64,000 bases of DNA from EA-27 sp964396265 (lineage in GTDB: Archaea > Thermoplasmatota > Thermoplasmata > RBG-16-68-12 > EA-27). The notes beneath the pieces are model-generated. The model had not been told where the DNA came from, did not search any database, and saw only the letters and a program-made list of their open reading frames with translations. Numbering within the stretch: position 1 is the stretch's first letter; every line of letters starts with the position of its first letter. Positions 58,080 to 64,000 of this stretch are shown here, piece after piece. The translations under genes were made by a program, and so were the position numbers. The stretch covers positions 87,509 to 151,508 of the forward strand of contig CAYNEM010000004.1 of the NCBI GenBank assembly GCA_964396265.1. Direction: 5' to 3'.

Positions 58080-59239
58080 GAGAACCTCCGGAACAAATCC
58101 TCCAGGTCCTCGAGTACGACGCGCTGACCGCAGAGCGTCGGCAAGTAGATCGCCCCTTTCCCGGACGGCGTGGCGGTCGTCTTCGCCCACAGTTCCATCG
58201 GGGACACCTCGAGGCACGTGTCGACGAGGACGATGTGGCCCAACGCCTCGATCCTGCGCGCAGCGTCGGCGGCCTCCGTTCTGACGGCGCGGCTGGTGAA
58301 CGCGAACACGCGCGGTCGGGGGCGGTAGCGCTCGAGCAAGTCGGCGACCTCCCGGATCTCGGCGGCGGACAGCTGCGGGGCACCGAGACCAATCGCGTCC
58401 GGCTCCGTACCTGTGGTGTATCGGTCGCGCGCAGCGAGCAGGTCGGCCTCCGTCACGCGGAGCGCGGGCAATCCGTCCGCATGCGCCTGCCGCCATTCTG
58501 GCGTCAGACGCTCGATGTGGAACATGCCGACCGCGCCCGCGGAGGCGACGGCGGCCCCGAATGCCTTCAGATCGTCCTCTGAACCCGTGAGGCCGCGCAA
58601 GTATGGGACGCCGTCGCCGACCAGATTGCCGACGTGGAGGCCCAAGAGGGACCACCGGTAGCCGCCCATCGGGGCGTGGACGTCGAACACATGCGTCGCC
58701 CTCCGGCTTTGGTCCAGATGAAGTCCGCAGTTCGGCGTCCGTCCGACGACCGCCGCCGCGAGCGCCGAGGGGCCTCCCTCGCGGTTCGTGCGCGCGCCGA
58801 GGACCGCGTTCGCGAAGACGACCGCGGACGACTCCGCCCAGGCGATGTGCTCGCCGTGCGCGGGGCGGTGGCCAATCAGGTATGGGGTGCACGAGAACGT
58901 GGGTTCGACGCCCATCGCGGCGTATGCCGCCACGATGCGCTCCTGCGTCCGGATCGTGGCCTCCGGGACGCCGAGCTCCCGCCATCGATCGGGGTCCATG
59001 CCCGTTGGATTCAAGGTCGTCCGCACGCGCACTTTGGCGGTGGTCGCGAATTCCTCGAGGAACTCCACGCCCGCGTCCCCGAGCGTCTTGGGGGAAGCGC
59101 CGGACACATGCGCGCCGGTGATCGGGAGCAGGCGATCCGCCCCGAACACCTCCCCGAGGGTCGTGAGGATCTTCATCGAGAGACGTTCCGCGGGTGTCCC
59201 CTCGCCGAGCAGTCGCTCCTCGTCCCGCGTGAGGTGCAT
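58076..59239 (-). CDS. Aconitase-X catalytic (large) subunit, probable phosphomevalonate dehydratase
   Basis: The 387-residue DUF521/AcnX catalytic subunit begins MHLTRDEERLLGEG. It has the family words VSGASPKTLGD, TLNPTGMD, CTPYLIG, TPNCGLHLDQSR and SGKGAIYLP. Cys117 and Cys342, with Cys171 or Cys370, are candidate 4Fe-4S ligands. Split aconitase X of archaea dehydrates mevalonate 5-phosphate to trans-anhydromevalonate 5-phosphate in the archaeal mevalonate route. Bacterial fused forms act on hydroxyproline instead. The split form, archaeal host and nearby isoprenoid genes favour the first. The matching UbiD-type decarboxylase is not in the window. Confidence 0.83.
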   Translation of the reverse strand: MHLTRDEERLLGEGTPAERLSMKILTTLGEVFGADRLLPITGAHVSGASPKTLGDAGVEFLEEFATTAKVRVRTTLNPTGMDPDRWRELGVPEATIRTQERIVAAYAAMGVEPTFSCTPYLIGHRPAHGEHIAWAESSAVVFANAVLGARTNREGGPSALAAAVVGRTPNCGLHLDQSRRATHVFDVHAPMGGYRWSLLGLHVGNLVGDGVPYLRGLTGSEDDLKAFGAAVASAGAVGMFHIERLTPEWRQAHADGLPALRVTEADLLAARDRYTTGTEPDAIGLGAPQLSAAEIREVADLLERYRPRPRVFAFTSRAVRTEAADAARRIEALGHIVLVDTCLEVSPMELWAKTTATPSGKGAIYLPTLCGQRVVLEDLEDLFRRFS

Positions 59240-59658
59240 CAGCCCGCCTCCGCCGCCTTCCGCAGGACCTCGACCACGAGCTCGGGTCTATTCGGGAATG
59301 CCGCAATCTTCGCGCGGAACGTGATGACGTCCGCGGATGCGGTGAGCTCGATCCTCCCGAGGTAGGCCTTCTGTTTGTCAAGCCGTAGATGGTAGACGCC
59401 GTGCGCGTCGAGCCGGTCTTCGAGGCCGCGGAGGACCTCCTCCTTCCCGAGCGCCGCCAACACGCGCTGCCACAGGACGCGGACCAGCGTCGCCGTCTCC
59501 GCTCGTGCCGTGAGGATGACGAGCGGGTACCCGAATTGGCCCTCGAGCGCCTGGCGCGCGGGTTCGGCCTCCGGCAGGATCAGGCGCATCGCCGCCAAAA
59601 CGCGGGCTTCCTCCTCCGTCGCGTGGCAGAAGGTTCGCAGTTCGATCCAATGGAACAT
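59239..59658 (-). CDS. RNA-binding protein of the archaeal DUF54/COG1325 family
   Basis: The 139-residue protein begins FHWIELRTFCHATEEEARV, typical of an archaeal uL5-like RNA-binding family once predicted to be exosome-associated. A strand-helix arrangement and the basic segment HLRLDKQKAYLG follow. Its stop shares a base with the aconitase-X start, so it is in the same operon, although a direct functional link is not evident. Confidence 0.75.
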   Translation of the reverse strand: MFHWIELRTFCHATEEEARVLAAMRLILPEAEPARQALEGQFGYPLVILTARAETATLVRVLWQRVLAALGKEEVLRGLEDRLDAHGVYHLRLDKQKAYLGRIELTASADVITFRAKIAAFPNRPELVVEVLRKAAEAG

Positions 59659-59664
59659 GGTCTC

Positions 59665-60204
59665 TCACGCGGTGGCTGCCTCGAGGACCTCGCGGCATCG
59701 CGCGCGCATCGTCTCCAGGTCCCCATCGTTCACGATCATCCGGTCCGCGGTCGCGATGACCTCCGCGAGGCCCCACCCAAGCTCCCGTTCATCGCGTCGC
59801 AGGAACTCCTCCCACGACACGGCGTCGTCGTTGCGCGAGCGCTTTCGGATCCGTTCGTATCGCGTCCTGGGCGAGGCGTGGATCGCGACGACGACGAGCT
59901 GGTCGCCGAACGCCAGCCGGAAGACCTCGAGTTCCTCCCGACCGCGGATGCCATCGATGATCGTCGCCTCCTCCTTGATCCGAGGCACGGTCCGCTCGGC
60001 CCAGATCCCGAACCCGTGGCGCACGCGGTCCTCGTGGGCCATGCCGCCGACGGTCTCGTCGCTGAACTTGATTCCGCGGCGGTTCGCCTCCTCGCGGACG
60101 ACGTCGCCCATGCGGACCATCGAAAGGCCTCGCTCCTGGGCGACGCGGACGAACTCCTCCTTCCCGCATCCCGGCATGCCCGTGAGACAGATGACGCGGA
60201 CCAT
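59665..60204 (-). CDS. P-loop nucleotide kinase-like protein (UPF0200 family)
   Basis: The 179-residue protein has a P-loop GMPGCGKEEF (9-18), MGDVVREEANRRG, IIDGIRGREELE with the Asp of a kinase Walker B-like site, and HASPRTRYERIRKRSRNDD. These match the archaeal UPF0200 group, related to dephospho-CoA and adenylate kinases. The substrate is unknown. A minus-strand TATA-like CCTTATACGG near 60227-60236 precedes the ATG by about 25 bases and heads the operon with the RNA-binding and aconitase-X genes. Confidence 0.8.
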   Translation of the reverse strand: MVRVICLTGMPGCGKEEFVRVAQERGLSMVRMGDVVREEANRRGIKFSDETVGGMAHEDRVRHGFGIWAERTVPRIKEEATIIDGIRGREELEVFRLAFGDQLVVVAIHASPRTRYERIRKRSRNDDAVSWEEFLRRDERELGWGLAEVIATADRMIVNDGDLETMRARCREVLEAATA

Positions 60205-60245
60205 TTTTGGCGGTGGAACGGACGGGCCGTATAAGGCTGTCGCCC

Positions 60246-61292
60246 TCACGCGAGTCTTGCGCCGCAATGCTGGCAGAACGCGGCGCCCGGGGATCTCGGA
60301 CGCCCGCACTCCGGACACGGGGGGATCGAGGGCGGAGCGACGGGCGCGGCAGCTGGCGGCGTCTGCACGACCGGCGCAGGCACAGTCGGCGCCTGCATGG
60401 GATATGGTGGCATGGGCGCGTAGAACGGGGCGCCAATCGCCCACATCGGCTGCGCCATGAGGCGTTCCTGCAACTGCTGGAGCCCGGCCTGAAGGTGCTT
60501 GGCGGTCTGCCCGTAGACGATGACGAAGATCGCGTAGCCGACGATTGCGAATCCCGCCGGCAGGAAGACGGAACCCACGAGCATCTCGGTGGCGCGCGCG
60601 AACGGTAATGGGCCGGGGATGGGGCTCGAGAGAATGCTGATTACGCTCGCGGTAAGAACCCCCACGAGGCCCAGCCCGACGAGCCCAAGGATCGGAATCG
60701 CATAGCTCGCCATGTCTGTGAGGCCGCGGGTGTGCGCAGGCTGGAGCGCGCGGATCATGTTGCGGTACATCTGGCCCTTGCACGTCACGCCCGCGGTCCA
60801 GAATCCGGTGACTAGCAGGGGGATGAACACCTGCGAGGGAACCTGGCCGCCGCCCGCGAAGAAAAAGAAGCCTGAGAAGGAGACCAGGAGGTAGACGACC
60901 ATGATCGCGGCGATCGTCGACAGAGCGGTGCCCAGCCACTTGAACAACACGCCGCGGCGCGCGTACTTCGCGTGCTCCGGGCCGTACTCGTCCGCCCCGT
61001 GGTGCATCTTGGTTACGGAGATGAGGCTCATGATGAAATTGATCACGAACACGATGACGAGGCCGCAGGAGGCCGCCCCCGTGAGCGCCGCGAGGGCGAT
61101 CGCGGTCCCGAAGTCCGCCGCGACGAGGAGGAACGACGTGAGGCCGAGGATCAGTGCGAACGTCGAGAAGATGAGGTCGAGGATGAGGTTCGTCTGGTAC
61201 GACCGGATGCCCGAGACCGTCTCCGGCTTGATCACCACGGCGGGCCAACTCGGGACCGGCGCCCCCATCATTGGATAGCCGGGGTATGCCAC
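60246..61292 (-). CDS. Multi-pass membrane protein with C-terminal zinc ribbon
   Basis: From GTG 61292 the protein has 348 residues. About seven hydrophobic helices (for example LILDLIFSTFALILGLTSFL and IPILGLVGLGLVGVL) are followed by a Pro/Ala linker. A C-terminal ribbon CPEC...CQHC (last 25 residues) ends the protein. It mirrors the layout of the 14946-15794 product, where the ribbon is at the N-terminus. The function is unknown. The gene is divergent from rfcS. Confidence 0.65.
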   Translation of the reverse strand: MAYPGYPMMGAPVPSWPAVVIKPETVSGIRSYQTNLILDLIFSTFALILGLTSFLLVAADFGTAIALAALTGAASCGLVIVFVINFIMSLISVTKMHHGADEYGPEHAKYARRGVLFKWLGTALSTIAAIMVVYLLVSFSGFFFFAGGGQVPSQVFIPLLVTGFWTAGVTCKGQMYRNMIRALQPAHTRGLTDMASYAIPILGLVGLGLVGVLTASVISILSSPIPGPLPFARATEMLVGSVFLPAGFAIVGYAIFVIVYGQTAKHLQAGLQQLQERLMAQPMWAIGAPFYAPMPPYPMQAPTVPAPVVQTPPAAAPVAPPSIPPCPECGRPRSPGAAFCQHCGARLA

Positions 61293-61414
61293 GGGTTCGC
61301 AAGATGACGGACGGCGGATTAAACGTATGCTCGATCCGTCGACATCTCCGCGTTCCCGTGTCCCCCGCAAACCTTTATCACCGTTCCTCCGGATGCCGTC
61401 GCGTTGGGGACCAC

Positions 61415-62377
61415 ATGAAGGAGGTCTGGACCGAGAAATACCGTCCGAAGACGCTCGACGAGGTCGTCGGCCAGGAGGACATCGTCGAGCGGCTCAAGGC
61501 GTACGTGAAGACCGGCAACCTCCCCCATCTCCTCTTCGCAGGCCCGCCCGGTACGGGGAAGACGACGTGCGCGATCGCCCTCGCGCGCGATCTGTTCGGC
61601 GACACGTGGAAATCCCAGTTCTTCGAGATGAACAGCAGCGACGAGCGCGGCATCGACATCGTCCGGAACAAGATCAAGGAGTACGCGCGCATGGTCCCCC
61701 TCGGCGGCGATTTCAACGTCCTGTTCCTCGACGAGTGCGACCATCTCACGGGCGACGCGCAGGCCGCGCTCCGCCGCACGATGGAGATGTACACGAAGTC
61801 GAGCCGCTTCATCCTGAGCGCGAACTACTCGAGCCGGATCATCGAGCCGATCCAGAGTCGCACGGCCGTGTTCCGCTTCCGACCGCAGAAGCCCGAGGCG
61901 ATCCGGACGTACCTCGCGCGCATCGCGCAGGCGGAGGGCCTCAAGGTCTCCGAGAAAGCCGTCGACGCGCTCGTGTACGTGGCGTCCGGGGACATGCGGA
62001 AGGCGGTGAACGCCCTCCAAGTCGCCGCGTCCATCTCGACGACAATTGACGAGGAGACGCTGTACAAGACGGCGAGCACGGCGCGGCCGGAGGAGGTCCG
62101 GAAGCTGATCGAGGTCGCCCTGGCGGGGGACTTCCTCGGCGCGCGAGAGGCCCTAGACCACCTCCTCATCGAGTACGGCCTGTCGGGCGAGGACATCCTC
62201 CGTCAGATCCACCGGACCGTGTTCGAGGTCTCCCTGCCCGACCTGTACAAGGTCAAGCTCGTCGACTCGGTCGGCGAGGTCGAGTACCGGATCGTCGAGG
62301 GGAGCAACGAACGCATCCAGCTCGAGAACCTGCTCGCGCGGTTCGTGCTCTTCGGTCAGGAGATCCGGAAGGGTTAG
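61415..62377 (+). CDS. rfcS: Replication factor C small subunit
   Basis: ATG 61415 starts a 320-residue AAA+ clamp-loader subunit: WTEKYRPKTLDEVVGQ, Walker A GPPGTGKTT, Walker B LFLDECDHL, the arginine-finger SRC-like motif in QSRTAVFRF, and MNSSDERGID. It loads the PCNA clamp with the large subunit, whose gene is not in the window. A TATA-like ACCTTTATC at 61372-61380 precedes the start. No intein is present. It overlaps the convergent gene by 4 bases. Confidence 0.95.
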   Translation: MKEVWTEKYRPKTLDEVVGQEDIVERLKAYVKTGNLPHLLFAGPPGTGKTTCAIALARDLFGDTWKSQFFEMNSSDERGIDIVRNKIKEYARMVPLGGDFNVLFLDECDHLTGDAQAALRRTMEMYTKSSRFILSANYSSRIIEPIQSRTAVFRFRPQKPEAIRTYLARIAQAEGLKVSEKAVDALVYVASGDMRKAVNALQVAASISTTIDEETLYKTASTARPEEVRKLIEVALAGDFLGAREALDHLLIEYGLSGEDILRQIHRTVFEVSLPDLYKVKLVDSVGEVEYRIVEGSNERIQLENLLARFVLFGQEIRKG

Positions 62378-63657
62378 AGGCCGTCCGCGATCGTCCGCGA
62401 CTTTCGCGTGCGTGCAAGATGCGCCGCCAACGCCGCGAGGACGGGCCCGGGCGCGATGTCCGCGAACTCCGTGGCCCACGCCGCCAACAGGAGGCCGTGG
62501 CCGCCGTCCGCGTACGCGTCCTGCAGCGATGCCTGCCTAAGGAGGATTCGGGCCACATCCTTCGGCTCGATCACGTCCGAAAGTCCGAGGGCGAGGCCCG
62601 CTGCTTCCGGAGCGTCGTCCCCTTCCACCGCCAGTTCCAGCTCGTTGAGCGCTGCCGCAGGGTCCGCGATCGCGGCCGGGCGCGGAGGCTCTCCGCCCTT
62701 CGCGCTCGCCACGACCCTTGCCGCCGAAAGGAGTGCGGGCACCCGGTACGAGGTGCGGGAGAAGCCCACGAGGAATCGGGTCGCAAGCGCAACGAGAAGG
62801 GGCTCGAGGCCCTCTGGGTTCGTGATCGCTCGCTCCGCGGCCGCGGTCGCGATGAGGTCCATGTAGCCGGCGAGGGTACGTCCTCGCTTCAGGCCCGCGA
62901 TCAGTTCCGCGACAAGACGATCCGGTCCCGCCTGGAGGGCGATCCCGTACGCGGTCCTCGCAGACTGGTCGATCGCCAGAGAGTTCCTCCCTGCGAGCTC
63001 GATGTCGAGCCGCGCGCGGCCCACATCACGGAGGATCGACGCATGGTCCGCAAGGTCCTGCGGCATTCCCGCCGCCAGATGGATCGCCGGCGCCAGGAGC
63101 ACGGGACCGCGCGCCCAGCCGAGGGTGCGGGCGAGCCGCCAGGAGCCGACCGCGAACGTGATCTTGTGCCTTCCCCCGGCAGAATCCTGAGCGCACGCCT
63201 CGAGCAGCGCGTCCCCCGCCAGCCGTCGCTCATCGCCTTCGCGAAGGAGTCCGGAGAAGATCGCGTCTGCCTCGAGCAGGTCGGGCACCCGGGTCGCCTC
63301 AAGAAAGGAGCGCGCCAGGTGGAGCTCGTCGCCGCTGACCGAGTGGCCTGCGCGCGGAAGCAACTCCCTTCGCCACTCCGACGCCGCAAGGCCGCACGCT
63401 TGGAGGATCGGAAGGTCTTGCGGGTCGACGCGCGACGCGATCTCGAGCGCCGCCCCGAGGGCGAGAAGGCCGTGGGGTGGCGGTAGCGACGGATGGAAGT
63501 GGCGCGCCGCCGCCAACGCCGCCGTTCGCGCGACCTCGCGTCGGTCCGCGCCCCCCGCGAGGATCTCCGCGATGCGAGGCACGCACGTCATGGGATCGCC
63601 GGACGCGAGCGCCGCCTCGACGCCGGGGACCTCCTGGACCTCCACGACGCGGGGCAT
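62374..63657 (-). CDS. All-helical protein of unknown function
   Basis: The 427-residue protein is Ala/Leu/Arg-rich and almost wholly helical. Repeated pairs of helices end in Gly or Pro (for example REVARTAALAAARHFHP, DLADHASILRDVGRARL). This resembles a HEAT/ARM-like or questin-like alpha solenoid. There are no Cys clusters or nucleotide motifs. A minus-strand CGTTTAAACTG near 63679-63689 serves as a promoter element about 25-30 bases before the ATG. I do not recognise the family; it might be a scaffold or a bound-cofactor oxidoreductase of the questin type. Confidence 0.6.
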   Translation of the reverse strand: MPRVVEVQEVPGVEAALASGDPMTCVPRIAEILAGGADRREVARTAALAAARHFHPSLPPPHGLLALGAALEIASRVDPQDLPILQACGLAASEWRRELLPRAGHSVSGDELHLARSFLEATRVPDLLEADAIFSGLLREGDERRLAGDALLEACAQDSAGGRHKITFAVGSWRLARTLGWARGPVLLAPAIHLAAGMPQDLADHASILRDVGRARLDIELAGRNSLAIDQSARTAYGIALQAGPDRLVAELIAGLKRGRTLAGYMDLIATAAAERAITNPEGLEPLLVALATRFLVGFSRTSYRVPALLSAARVVASAKGGEPPRPAAIADPAAALNELELAVEGDDAPEAAGLALGLSDVIEPKDVARILLRQASLQDAYADGGHGLLLAAWATEFADIAPGPVLAALAAHLARTRKSRTIADGL

Positions 63658-63761
63658 AGGGGCGCGGGAGAGGAACCGTCAGTTTAAACGTGCGGGTCGG
63701 CCATTTTCGCGAGAATCGGTCCCGTTTCCTTTATTAGCCGCGATGCCTCGTCACGGATGCG

Positions 63762-64000
63762 ATGGTTCCTCAGGAGCCCCTTGACGTCCGCGAGGCTCCG
63801 GGCCGTGCCATGGGCAAGGTCGCGGAGCTGTGGCGTCCCACGGAGAGCGGCCGCGTCGTGTGCACGGCGTGCGCGCGGTACTGCAAGATCGGCGAGGGGC
63901 AGGTCGGGCTGTGTGGCATCCGCGGCGTGCACGAGGGGAAGCTGTGGCTGTACACGTACGGGAAGGTCATCACGGGCCACGTCGACCCGATCGAGAAGAA
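63762..64000 (+). CDS. amrS: AmmeMemoRadiSam system radical SAM enzyme, N-terminal part (cut by window edge)
   Basis: The frame from ATG 63762 is open to the right edge (79 codons). It shows the N-terminal Cys-rich segment VVCTACARYCKIGEGQVGLC, then GIRGVHEGKL and TYGKVITGHVDPIEKK, all typical of AmrS. The radical SAM CxxxCxxC cluster lies beyond the window. An AT-rich TCCTTTATTAG at 63728-63738 is about 25-30 bases before the start. A later ATG at 63810 is also in frame. Partner genes (Memo, AmmeCR1) would be expected nearby if the system is complete. Confidence 0.85.
   Translation, partial: MVPQEPLDVREAPGRAMGKVAELWRPTESGRVVCTACARYCKIGEGQVGLCGIRGVHEGKLWLYTYGKVITGHVDPIEK

Noticed and set aside
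1..64000. CRISPR arrays, insertion sequences, rRNA genes or phage genes
   Set aside because: No direct-repeat spacing, transposase or integrase motifs, or rRNA-like segments were seen; only one tRNA was found.

Overview
The window is a compact, GC-rich stretch of an archaeal chromosome. The evidence is an archaeal-order ribosomal protein cluster running from uL3 to SecY, a group II chaperonin (thermosome), a 20S proteasome beta subunit, an aCPSF1/FttA termination nuclease, RadB, a clamp-loader small subunit, Dph2, archease, RNase P protein Rpp29 and several archaeal isoprenoid genes. AT-rich TATA-like boxes lie about 25-40 bases before many starts, with little or no leader. The gene set and the halophile/Thermoplasma-type mevalonate decarboxylase homologue suggest a Thermoplasmata-like euryarchaeon; this placement is inference. 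No rRNA, insertion sequence, phage or CRISPR array was seen.

Layout. Positions 1-5.7 kb hold two tandem secreted proteins, one cut by the window edge and one a 1650-residue CARDB plus beta-helix protein. From 5.8 to 20.3 kb is a mixed metabolic region: a HisA-like barrel with a zinc ribbon, a GNAT protein, a chlorite-dismutase-like protein, an orphan molybdenum hydroxylase large subunit, a thiolase with a DUF35 partner, small zinc ribbons, a MOSC protein, dCMP deaminase, an acyl-CoA ligase, an enoyl-CoA hydratase-like protein and an isopropylmalate/homocitrate-type synthase. From 20.5 to 24.1 kb are radB and an isoprenoid operon on the minus strand (ipk, fni, prenyl synthase). From 24.2 to 26.9 kb are a DUF2182/DUF1326 pair with a perfect dyad, eL10e-type uL16 and a short flotillin-like protein. 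From 26.9 to 32.6 kb is a plus-strand series: dph2, queC, queE, archease, a HAD protein, a mevalonate-phosphate decarboxylase homologue and adk. From 32.6 to 37.4 kb are psmB, fttA, an OB-fold protein and the thermosome.

A structured leader (37.7-37.9 kb) precedes 23 ribosomal protein/RNase P genes plus secY (37.9-51.3 kb), most of them overlapping or a few bases apart. After a DUF4184 membrane protein and argF come tRNA-His and an exceptional ileS. Its isoleucyl-tRNA synthetase is fused to helix-hairpin-helix, double zinc-ribbon and DUF835 domains, and the KMSKS motif reads QMHRH. Next, on the minus strand, are a split aconitase-X enzyme whose small subunit is fused to a Nudix domain, an RNA-binding protein, a P-loop kinase and a zinc-ribbon membrane protein. 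The window ends with rfcS, an unknown helical protein and the start of an AmmeMemoRadiSam radical SAM gene.

Two themes deserve attention. First, genes for two alternative routes to isopentenyl phosphate occur together: a decarboxylase homologue, and a phosphomevalonate-dehydratase-like aconitase X with a Nudix graft. Isopentenyl phosphate kinase and type 2 IPP isomerase lie downstream of either route. Second, CxxC zinc ribbons are grafted onto several otherwise unrelated proteins.
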